From: UBA2040 sp965660955
GTDB lineage: Bacteria; Bacteroidota; Bacteroidia; Flavobacteriales_D; Crocinitomicaceae
DNA: 23,553 nucleotides
Direction of reading: 5' to 3'
Assembly: GCA_965660955.1 (NCBI GenBank)
Contig: CBFIBY010000021.1
Location: forward strand, 1-23,553
Both the position numbers and the translations under genes were made by a program. This document shows, in pieces, positions 14,541 to 21,221 of the stretch. Every line of letters starts with the position of its first letter. Position 1 is the first letter of the stretch. Below the pieces are notes generated by a model. That model was not told where the DNA came from and ran no database searches. It saw only the letters and a program-made list of their open reading frames with translations.

Positions 14541-16646
14541 CTACTTTTTGAATTCGGCTAAGCCAGTCTCAATCCATTTTTTAAACTTTTCTGGATTTGC
14601 ATGGTTTTGATAATCGGCACTTCCAATCGGTAAATCCTCACCAGAAGTTGCTTGCATAACGTAATAAGGTTGCGAAGTTGTTCCATATTCTAATATCTGC
14701 TTGGCCGTCCACTTATTACCAATTGTCTTAATTGGAAATTTCCTTCCGTTAATATCTACTTCGGTTTGTTCCTTTGCTGGAAGTTCTGTTCTCTCATCAA
14801 CATAAAGTGACACGATAACTACATCATTCTTCAAATAATCAATAATTCCTGGTTCGCCCCAAACTGTATTTTCCATTTTTCGACAGTTTACGCATCCCCA
14901 ACCCGTGTAATCGACAAACAAAGGCTTATTCACTTTTTTCGCATGTGCCAGAGCTAAATCATAATCTGTAAAAGCCATGGTACCTTGAGGTCCATCATGC
15001 ATTCCTTCTACATGCTCGACGGGAGAGGAACCTCCACCACCTTGATATCCGACTCCTTTCGGAGATTCAGAATACGTTGTAGGAGGAAGAAAGGCATTAA
15101 TAATTTTCAACGGCGCTCCCCACATACCTGGAATGAGATAAATAGTAAATGTAATGGTTAGTACCCCCAACATCGTTCTTCCTACTGATAGTTTTTCCAC
15201 TATACTGTCGTGAGGCAGTCGTATGAAACCGAGCATATAAATTCCAAGCGTACCAAAAATCGCAATCCAAGCGGCAATAAACACTTCTCGTTCTAGAATG
15301 TGTAATTGCAATGTTGTGTCGAATGTCGATAAGAATTTGAAAGCAAATGCAATTTCCAAAAATCCGAGAAATACTTTTACAACGTTGAGCCATCCTCCTG
15401 AACTCGGCATAGACGTCATCAAAGACGGGAAAATTGAAAACAATGTAAAAGGCAACGCAAGCGCCAAACCAAAGGCGAACATACCTATGATTAGTGCCAT
15501 ATTTCCTCCTTCCGACGAAATTCCCACAAGCAATCCACCTAAAATTGGTCCTGTACATGAAAATGAGGCCAATGAAAGTACGAGTGCCATAAAGAATACA
15601 CCAACCAAGCCTCCTTTATCTGCCTTGGAATCTGCAGCATTCACCCATTTACTGGGTAATTGTATTTCAAATGCCCCAAGGAAGGAAAGTCCAAAGACAA
15701 AGAGCATAGCAAAGAAAAATAGGTTAAACCATGGGTTCGTCGATAGCTCGTTTAACAAACTTGCGGAACCAGTTGCAACCACGACAAGAGCAAGTAATAC
15801 ATGAATTAAAACGATGCTTAAACCGTATATTATTGCCTTTTTAATTCCATCTGATCTTGACTTTGATTGTTTCGTAAAAAAACTAACGGTCATCGGAATC
15901 ATTGGGAAAACACATGGCATGATTATAGCCAAAAATCCGCTAAAAAAAGCAAGAATAAAGACTTTCCAGAGACTTGAATTCTTTGAAATTTTATTGTCAC
16001 CTTCAACCTTATCGGCGCCAACTTTGTTTTCTGAATCTGATTCTTCGGCTACCTCGGGAGTTTGATTTTCCACTGTATCCGAAGCAAGTGCTAATGCGGC
16101 CAAACTATCTTCGATTGCTTTTGCTTTTGCAGCCTCATCAACCTCATCCGTTTTTTCTTCTTCGCATCCTTTTACTTTCAAATTTAAAGGGTGCTCATAA
16201 GGAGGCAAACAGCGATCATCGTTACACGTTTGGAAGGCAAAGGCTCCTTTAACATTAAAATCTGATTCCCCAGTAATTTTTATTTTTTGTTTGATTTTAA
16301 ACGTTCCTTCATGGTAATAAAGATCCTCATCAGCCATTTCATCATGCTTGAAATGAGGTTTTGGCTCAATAGTTCCGCCAACTAAAACAAAATTTGGATT
16401 TTTTTCAATCGTTAATGCCGAAGGATATAAAAAAGTGGGTGGTGGAATTTTAACAGCATTGACGTGCCAATTTGGAACAACCGTTATTGTCGCTACGATC
16501 GTTGCCTCACATCCATTCTGTTCAACAGAAAACTTAGCTTTGACCATGTCCTCTGGAAACTCCATCTGACTGTGAGAAAGCGATACGAATTGGGTAAGGA
16601 GAAAAAATATTCCTAGAATAGTTGAAAAACGTTTGACCATGCTCAT
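14541..16646 (-). CDS. dsbD: Thiol:disulfide interchange protein DsbD
   Basis: Inner-membrane protein that carries electrons from cytoplasmic thioredoxin to periplasmic partners, used for disulfide isomerisation, cytochrome c maturation and peroxide defence; 701 residues. All three domains and all six key cysteines are visible. The signal peptide (about 1-26) is followed by an N-terminal immunoglobulin-like domain with Cys141/Cys146 (TCNDDRCLPP). An acidic linker (165-225) precedes the multi-helix membrane domain with Cys245 (IMPCVFPM) and Cys364 (FSCTGPILGG). A C-terminal thioredoxin domain carries Cys585/Cys588 (GWGCVNCRKM). A Gly-rich stretch (YQGGGGSS) links the last helix to the thioredoxin domain. 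The stand-alone N-terminal-domain paralogue ends 5 nt upstream and recG begins 12 nt downstream, so the three are probably one transcript. The ATG at 16646 (MSMVKRF) is the best start. Confidence 0.95.
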   Translation of the reverse strand: MSMVKRFSTILGIFFLLTQFVSLSHSQMEFPEDMVKAKFSVEQNGCEATIVATITVVPNWHVNAVKIPPPTFLYPSALTIEKNPNFVLVGGTIEPKPHFKHDEMADEDLYYHEGTFKIKQKIKITGESDFNVKGAFAFQTCNDDRCLPPYEHPLNLKVKGCEEEKTDEVDEAAKAKAIEDSLAALALASDTVENQTPEVAEESDSENKVGADKVEGDNKISKNSSLWKVFILAFFSGFLAIIMPCVFPMIPMTVSFFTKQSKSRSDGIKKAIIYGLSIVLIHVLLALVVVATGSASLLNELSTNPWFNLFFFAMLFVFGLSFLGAFEIQLPSKWVNAADSKADKGGLVGVFFMALVLSLASFSCTGPILGGLLVGISSEGGNMALIIGMFAFGLALALPFTLFSIFPSLMTSMPSSGGWLNVVKVFLGFLEIAFAFKFLSTFDTTLQLHILEREVFIAAWIAIFGTLGIYMLGFIRLPHDSIVEKLSVGRTMLGVLTITFTIYLIPGMWGAPLKIINAFLPPTTYSESPKGVGYQGGGGSSPVEHVEGMHDGPQGTMAFTDYDLALAHAKKVNKPLFVDYTGWGCVNCRKMENTVWGEPGIIDYLKNDVVIVSLYVDERTELPAKEQTEVDINGRKFPIKTIGNKWTAKQILEYGTTSQPYYVMQATSGEDLPIGSADYQNHANPEKFKKWIETGLAEFKK

Positions 16647-16651
16647 TTACT

Positions 16652-17083
16652 TTACTTCTCTACTTCTATTAATACGACTTCATCCACTGGTGGATAGCAC
16701 ATTTCATCGTTGCAAATCATAAATGTTACGATGTACTCCAACGTAGTGGATTGTTTGATTTTGAGTTCTTGTTCGAAGGTAACCTTTTTGTCGAAATATT
16801 GCAGTTCAGATTGGAAGTTTTCATCAAAAGAAACAATAGGTTCTGGCTCAGTAATTTCGCCTAACACTTCGACTGATGGATTATCCGATAATTCGAACTT
16901 CGTTGAAACTGGACCTGCCATTTCATCAACAATCATGCTATACACATGCCATCCTTCATCTAATTTTGCAGTAATCAATGCCTTATTGTTTTCGACATCA
17001 AAACTGCCTGACCAAGTTATTTCCGATTGACCAAATGTGAAATGCGACAAGCACAAACTAAGAAATAGAACTTTAAATCTCAT
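16652..17083 (-). CDS. Stand-alone DsbD N-terminal domain protein
   Basis: 143-residue periplasmic protein made of one DsbD-alpha-like domain. The ATG at 17083 is preferred to upstream in-frame starts because it gives a standard signal peptide (MRFKVLFLSLCLSHFTFG, cleavage before QSE). The mature part contains GWHVYSM (44-50) and the redox pair Cys124/Cys129 in MICNDEMCYPP, the same spacing and context as in the N-terminal domain of the adjacent DsbD (TCNDDRCLPP). It has no membrane or thioredoxin domain. In DsbD this domain passes electrons to periplasmic partners, so an independent copy could be an extra shuttle that DsbD reduces; that is an inference. The gene ends 5 nt before dsbD starts, which suggests both a common transcript and an origin by duplication of the 5' part of dsbD. 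Small paralogues of this kind are often annotated only as hypothetical. Confidence 0.85.
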   Translation of the reverse strand: MRFKVLFLSLCLSHFTFGQSEITWSGSFDVENNKALITAKLDEGWHVYSMIVDEMAGPVSTKFELSDNPSVEVLGEITEPEPIVSFDENFQSELQYFDKKVTFEQELKIKQSTTLEYIVTFMICNDEMCYPPVDEVVLIEVEK

Positions 17084-17221
17084 AATCACAAAAATAACAC
17101 ATACCATCGACCTACTATGTAGAAATTGGACAAAACTCTTGGATTCTTATTTGCATAGATCAATGATCATAAGAGAACAAAACAATTGAAAAACAAATTC
17201 CCTCTTCTGTTCTCAATTCCT

Positions 17222-17229
17222 TACATTTG
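17222..17229 (+). promoter_or_regulatory. -7 element ahead of the cobalamin riboswitch
   Basis: TACATTTG is a perfect TAnnTTTG match, 14 nt before the first paired base of the riboswitch. It puts the likely transcription start at about 17236, so that the whole aptamer is transcribed. No TTG-type -33 element is seen 19-21 nt upstream. The rest of the gap from 17084 to 17221 shows nothing else I can name. Confidence 0.5.
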
Positions 17230-17243
17230 TATATAATTCCGCG

Positions 17244-17329
17244 TGATTTGAAAGGGGAACCATGTGAAAATCATGGACTGTTGCGCAACTGTGAGTCGAA
17301 TCCGACAAGTCAGAATACCGATCAAATCA
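17244..17329 (+). ncRNA. Compact cobalamin (B12) riboswitch aptamer
   Basis: The element closes with an 8-bp P1 stem (TGATTTGA 17244-17251 with TCAAATCA 17322-17329). Inside are the conserved cobalamin-aptamer blocks in order: AAAGGGGAA; a stem CCATG/CATGG around TGAAAAT (17260-17276); the B12-box-like GCGCAACTGTGA (17283-17294); a small hairpin GTCG-AATC-CGAC (17295-17306); and AAGTCAGAATACC (17307-17319), which matches the AGxCAGGAxACC block. At 86 nt it is much shorter than a standard cobalamin riboswitch: the large peripheral P8-P12 region is replaced by the four-base-pair hairpin. A predicted L5-L13 kissing interaction with the downstream hairpin supports the call. It lies in the leader of the T9SS-exported protein gene. 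Confidence 0.85.
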
Positions 17330-17338
17330 TTTGGTGTG

Positions 17339-17391
17339 TTGCCTTCGCATTAAAGGCAAACAGACTTCTCTCAAAAGGAAATTCCTGTTTG
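17339..17391 (+). promoter_or_regulatory. Riboswitch expression platform: P13 and an alternative stem
   Basis: A 7-bp hairpin (TTGCCTT 17339-17345, AAGGCAA 17353-17359) exposes the loop CGCATTA. Its CGCA (17346-17349) is complementary to TGCG (17282-17285) in the aptamer L5, the position of the kissing loop in cobalamin riboswitches. A second pairing, CAAACAG (17357-17363) with CTGTTTG (17385-17391), extendable by two G-U pairs, uses bases that P13 also needs. The two stems are therefore at least partly exclusive, as expected for a switch. The 27 nt to the GTG start contain another small dyad (TCGCTTGCGA). Confidence 0.6.
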
Positions 17392-17417
17392 TTCGCTTGC
17401 GATTAAGAAAATGAACA

Positions 17418-18416
17418 GTGAAAAAAAGACGTCTTTCATCCTATTTCAATTATCTGATTGTAATTCTCATTGGCTTACTAACTAGTGCAATTGGTTTTGG
17501 TCAATTCGCTGGTCCAGCTGGACACGCTAGCTCAACGGCAATTGCTATGGACAGCTCCGTTATCGTAGGATGGGCAAACGATTGTTCTGTTGAAAGAGGA
17601 TGGATGGACATTACAAATCCATCCTTGGGCTTGGCGTACAATGGCTTGGAAGTTTTAGCCGTTGGACCAGCAGACGAAACCGGCGTCATCAGCCTTGGTG
17701 ATTCAGGAATAGCGATTCTCACTTTCCCACATCCGATATTCAACGGAGCAGGACCAGACATCGTAATTTTCGAGAATTCCTTTTCAGATTCTTTTCTCGA
17801 ATTAGGTCATGTGGAAGTGAGTAGCGATGGAATCAATTTTTTTCGTTTTCCTTCGACTTGTCAACTCCAATCAATTATTCAAAATGGGCCGTTTGATCAA
17901 TTTGGAGATGCGGAAAAAATTCATAATCTCGCTGGAAAATATCGGGGTGGATTTGGAACTCCTTTTGATTTGGAAGAACTATCCGGAATTACCAATTTAA
18001 ATGTCAACGCTATCACACATGTGAAGATTATTGATGCCGTTGGAAGTATTGATCCTACATATGGAACATCGGATCAAAATGGAAATTTGATAAACGACCC
18101 CTTCCCGACCCCCTTCCCGAGCAGCGGAATAGACATCGATGCTGTTGGCGCGTGTTATATGGTTGGGTTAAATAACCTGGAGGAAGTTGATGAATTTCAA
18201 TTTGAAATTTTTCCAAATCCATCACGGGAACGAATAAACATTACACTTGAAATGCTAGACGGAATTGAAGTAATAGTTGTCGATAATGCAGGTAAGTCAC
18301 TTATTCATTCGACATCAAACTCAATCGACATCTCCGCTTTACAAGCCGGGAGTTACCTGCTCAAAGTTACTTTACCAGATGGTAAAAGTTCAATTCAGCG
18401 CTTTACTAAATTGTAA
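17418..18416 (+). CDS. T9SS-exported surface protein under B12 riboswitch control
   Basis: 332-residue protein with an N-terminal signal peptide (about 1-29, MKKRRLSSYFNYLIVILIGL onward). The main domain spans about 30-250. A C-terminal T9SS type A sorting domain spans about 263-332: it begins FEIFPNPSRE, has IDISALQAGSYLLKVTL near the end and finishes RFTKL. The main domain contains GPDIVIFENSF (112-122), VEVSSDGINFFRFP (132-145) and GIDIDAVGA (237-245). I recognise these as recurring in Bacteroidota surface proteins but cannot tie them to a known fold or activity. The start codon is GTG; an out-of-frame ATG lies 7 nt upstream. Position directly behind a cobalamin riboswitch makes a role in B12 binding or uptake at the cell surface likely, in the manner of the surface-exposed BtuG of Bacteroides, although there is no evident sequence likeness. 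No btuB-type receptor lies in the window. The 3' end overlaps the convergent membrane glycosyltransferase gene by 11 nt. Confidence 0.85.
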   Translation: MKKRRLSSYFNYLIVILIGLLTSAIGFGQFAGPAGHASSTAIAMDSSVIVGWANDCSVERGWMDITNPSLGLAYNGLEVLAVGPADETGVISLGDSGIAILTFPHPIFNGAGPDIVIFENSFSDSFLELGHVEVSSDGINFFRFPSTCQLQSIIQNGPFDQFGDAEKIHNLAGKYRGGFGTPFDLEELSGITNLNVNAITHVKIIDAVGSIDPTYGTSDQNGNLINDPFPTPFPSSGIDIDAVGACYMVGLNNLEEVDEFQFEIFPNPSRERINITLEMLDGIEVIVVDNAGKSLIHSTSNSIDISALQAGSYLLKVTLPDGKSSIQRFTKL

Positions 18417-19779
18417 AAACAAGACTTTTAAACTTGTCTAATCGCTTGGTTTTCATTTCCAAATAGAAACAAACATAAACCAGAGCATATTCAGAATAAA
18501 TAAGCCACGAAGATTGCGAAAAGCCATTCTCTTTGTAAGCGGTATACGAGAAGAAAACTAGGAATGACCAAAGAATGGGATACAAACGCCCACTCAGAAC
18601 ACCAAATGGGACTAGAATTGCAATATACCAAGGATGGACAATCGGAGAAAATGAAAAGTAGATGAAGTACAACAGCAATAGCTTCTCTTCAACTGTAACT
18701 TTTGGACTAAAGAACGTGACTTTCAAAAACAAGACAAAAGTGATAGCCGGAAAAAACAGGCTAAGTTTACTGGACCAATCTACTCCTGTTAAGAGCAAAC
18801 CAACATCCCGAAAAGCGGCATAAAGTCCTGTATTGAATTCGAACCAAGCGAAATACAAACCGAAACTTTTTGTGAAATTCTGAAAGGTTTCGATATTCAA
18901 AATTAACCCGAATAGGATTGTAACGAATAGCATTGTTGAAATGCCTAATACCAAAGTCCGCTTCCATTTCAATTGACTAAAAACAGCTCCGAACAAGAAA
19001 ATCGGATTGAGTTTTGTGACAATCGCGGCACTTATACTTAAAACAGAAAGGGTCCATTTTTCTTTTAGCAAAAAGTAAAAAGCCAGCAAAAGAAAGGCCA
19101 CCGCAAATCCGTCAAAATGAAGGTTTCCTGTAAACTCAATAATGACCAACGGATTGAGCCAATACAAATGGGTCCATTCGCTTTGCTTATTTTTCTTCAG
19201 GAGTAATCTTCTCAGTACAAAAAAGGAAATGACTTCAGCCAGAATCATCAGAATCCGCATAATAACAACGTTTCCTTTGTTTGGAGAACCCAGCCAACTT
19301 GACAATACAAAAACACCTTGATTGAATGTCGGATATATCGAAAAATATTGAGGTGAATTCATTCCATTCGGAAACTCAGCCGTTCTTGCGTTATAAAGCT
19401 TCTCATATTTAGCCAATAAATCAGGACGCTCCTTCAGATGGTCTTTGTAAAATCGAGGTTGAAAAGCAAAGGGAGAAATCCCATCCTTCATCAATTCGCC
19501 ATCCCAAGTAAAACGAAAATAATCATCCGACAAATGAGGTGGACTAATCAGAAAAATCAAACGAAAAATGAGTCCAAATGCAAAAAGTAGAAGAAATTGA
19601 AGTTTCGTTTTATTGAATAATCGAATCAGCAAAAAGTAAGCACCAAAGAGTAATACAAAGGCAACGAATAATTCAAAATGATCCGTTCTTTTGAAGTGAA
19701 ATGAGAATCCCACATAACCTGGGTAGGAAATCAGCAAGAGCAAGTAAGGAATGACTGGTTTTAATTTCCCCATCGCCAT
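18406..19779 (-). CDS. GT-C-like polytopic membrane glycosyltransferase
   Basis: 457-residue integral membrane protein with about ten or more hydrophobic segments. Between the second and third segments lies SDDYFRFTWDGELMKDG (84-100). The acidic SDDY pair in the first large outer loop, followed by a WDG and an SPFAFQP stretch, is the pattern of GT-C fold mannosyltransferases and GT87/DUF2029-like enzymes, which use a polyprenyl-phosphate sugar on the periplasmic face. Donor and acceptor are unknown. The start (ATG at 19779) overlaps the end of the GT2 gene by 19 nt, the last of several overlaps in this operon, so expression is tightly coupled to GT2 and the exporter. The 3' end overlaps the convergent riboswitch-controlled gene by 11 nt. 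Assignment to the glycosyltransferase class is fairly secure; the exact family is less so. Confidence 0.75.
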   Translation of the reverse strand: MAMGKLKPVIPYLLLLISYPGYVGFSFHFKRTDHFELFVAFVLLFGAYFLLIRLFNKTKLQFLLLFAFGLIFRLIFLISPPHLSDDYFRFTWDGELMKDGISPFAFQPRFYKDHLKERPDLLAKYEKLYNARTAEFPNGMNSPQYFSIYPTFNQGVFVLSSWLGSPNKGNVVIMRILMILAEVISFFVLRRLLLKKNKQSEWTHLYWLNPLVIIEFTGNLHFDGFAVAFLLLAFYFLLKEKWTLSVLSISAAIVTKLNPIFLFGAVFSQLKWKRTLVLGISTMLFVTILFGLILNIETFQNFTKSFGLYFAWFEFNTGLYAAFRDVGLLLTGVDWSSKLSLFFPAITFVLFLKVTFFSPKVTVEEKLLLLYFIYFSFSPIVHPWYIAILVPFGVLSGRLYPILWSFLVFFSYTAYKENGFSQSSWLIYSEYALVYVCFYLEMKTKRLDKFKSLVFTI

Positions 19780-21221
19780 CTTACTTTAGGGAAGAACAAA
19801 GAAATTAAAAAACCTATGAAAAGAATGAAACCGTAAATGATCACAAGAGGATTGACATGTTGAATCCCTTTAAACATAAGGAATAAACCGTACGTCATTG
19901 CAGCAAATTCAAAAATCCTGAGCAAGGTCACCCGAATCTTAGGCGATTTTTTTGAGTCACTATTTTTAGCGCTTGTCTTCCCGAATTTTGGTGTTCGAAT
20001 AAAAGCTGAGTTCTTTCCAAGATACCCTTCCATAACGCCAAGTGCCATATAAAAAGATATACCTGAAGTAATTGTAAAAAAGGTAATAATTGATGGTATA
20101 AACCATAACACTTTGTTCACCGTCAACTTTCCAACTAAGAAATGGCCCGTCGAAAAAATAAGGAGTAAAAAAAGAGAAACTAAACTTCCAAGCAAACTCA
20201 ACTCTTGATAAAATGGAACCGAAATTTGATTTGAAGCAGTTGCATAATACACCAAAGGACTAGTCAAAAGCAAAAGGCAAACCAAAAAGTAGATGGAAGA
20301 ATTTAAAAGGTGAAAAGTTCCATAAAACTTTGATGCTGATGTGCTAGTTGAACTCCACAATTGACGCATATTCTTTCGTACACATTGCGCAGCTCCCTTC
20401 GACCAACGGAATTGTTGAACTTTATATGCTTCAAAACTTATTGGCAATTCGGCTGGTGTTTCTATATCAAAAAGGTATTTAAACTTCCATTTTTTAATTT
20501 GGGCACGGTAACTTAGATCAAGATCTTCTGTCAATGTATCAGCTTCCCAACCTCCAGCATCGTCTATACATGCTTTTCTCCAGACTCCAGCCGTTCCATT
20601 GAAATTTATAAATGCAGATTTAGCCGATCGACCCAGCTGCTCTATCGAGAAGTGTGTGTTTAGCATAATAGCTTGCGCTCTAGTTAGCAAAGAGTCCTCT
20701 TCGTTCAAATGTCCCCAACGAGTTTGAACCACGCCAACCTTTTCATTTTTAAAATGCGGCAGAGTTGTTAGCAAAAAATCAGCGTAAGGCACAAAATCAG
20801 CATCAAAAATGGCGACAAAATCTCCTTGTGCCCTTTTTAAACCTTCGGCGAGGGCACCCGCTTTGAAACCAGTTCTATCTACTCGCTGAATATGCACAAA
20901 ATGCGCTCTATCTTTGATATGATTATCTAAAAAATCTTTAATAATCTCACTGGTTTGATCGTTGGAATCGTCTAATATTTGAATCTCAAGTTTCTCTTTT
21001 GGATAATCCAACCTAGCACATGCTTCAAGCAAACGACGAACGACAAACGGCTCATTATACAAAGGCAATTGAATTGTTACAATTGGGAAGTCCTCAATCG
21101 TTTTCTTGGAAGATTTTTTTTGGCTAAACAAAGCCGAAATGGTCAAAACAAATTCTTGTAGAATATAAATCAAGAGCAAGGAATTCACCACCAACCAAAA
21201 AATGAAAATTCCGTTTATCAT
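19761..21221 (-). CDS. Processive-type family 2 glycosyltransferase
   Basis: 486-residue membrane glycosyltransferase of the GT2 family, with the architecture of cellulose-synthase-like and glucomannan/ceramide-glucosyltransferase-like enzymes. One N-terminal membrane helix (about 5-28) precedes a cytoplasmic GT-A domain with all D,D,D,QxxRW positions: ILDDSND at 82-88, FDADF at 139-143, TEDLDLSYRA at 231-240 and QQFRW at 269-273. Four or more membrane helices follow (about 295-480). The enzyme should use a nucleotide-sugar in the cytoplasm and pass the product to or through the membrane. It overlaps the RND exporter by 4 nt (ATGA) and the GT-C-like gene by 19 nt, which points to joint production of one surface glycan or glycolipid. 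The sugar and product length cannot be read from the motifs. Confidence 0.9.
   Translation of the reverse strand: MINGIFIFWLVVNSLLLIYILQEFVLTISALFSQKKSSKKTIEDFPIVTIQLPLYNEPFVVRRLLEACARLDYPKEKLEIQILDDSNDQTSEIIKDFLDNHIKDRAHFVHIQRVDRTGFKAGALAEGLKRAQGDFVAIFDADFVPYADFLLTTLPHFKNEKVGVVQTRWGHLNEEDSLLTRAQAIMLNTHFSIEQLGRSAKSAFINFNGTAGVWRKACIDDAGGWEADTLTEDLDLSYRAQIKKWKFKYLFDIETPAELPISFEAYKVQQFRWSKGAAQCVRKNMRQLWSSTSTSASKFYGTFHLLNSSIYFLVCLLLLTSPLVYYATASNQISVPFYQELSLLGSLVSLFLLLIFSTGHFLVGKLTVNKVLWFIPSIITFFTITSGISFYMALGVMEGYLGKNSAFIRTPKFGKTSAKNSDSKKSPKIRVTLLRIFEFAAMTYGLFLMFKGIQHVNPLVIIYGFILFIGFLISLFFPKVRWRWGN

Noticed and set aside
15298..15804. A 168-codon open frame on the plus strand inside dsbD
   Set aside because: It is antisense to a conserved membrane-protein gene with all catalytic cysteines. 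The frame has no recognisable motif and its composition mirrors the hydrophobic codons of dsbD.
17089..17096. A perfect TATTTTTG -7 element just before the stand-alone DsbD-domain gene
   Set aside because: It is 6 nt from the ATG, which would make the transcript leaderless, and there is no -33 TTG at 19-21 nt. A real promoter is possible but I could not support one over chance in AT-rich DNA.
17411..17485. 24-codon frame starting with ATG overlapping the riboswitch-controlled gene, considered as a -1 frameshift start
   Set aside because: The heptamer A AAA AAG is in the right phase for -1 slippage, but -1 does not lead into the frame of the main gene (a +1 shift would be needed), so no programmed frameshift is supported.
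18092..18124. Short tandem CCCCTTCCCGA repeat inside the riboswitch-controlled gene
   Set aside because: Two copies only, encoding PFPTPFP in frame; too little for a repeat feature.
18416..18450. Possible shared terminator between the convergent 3' ends
   Set aside because: Only a 5-bp ACAAG/CTTGT pairing without a convincing T-run; not strong enough to call.
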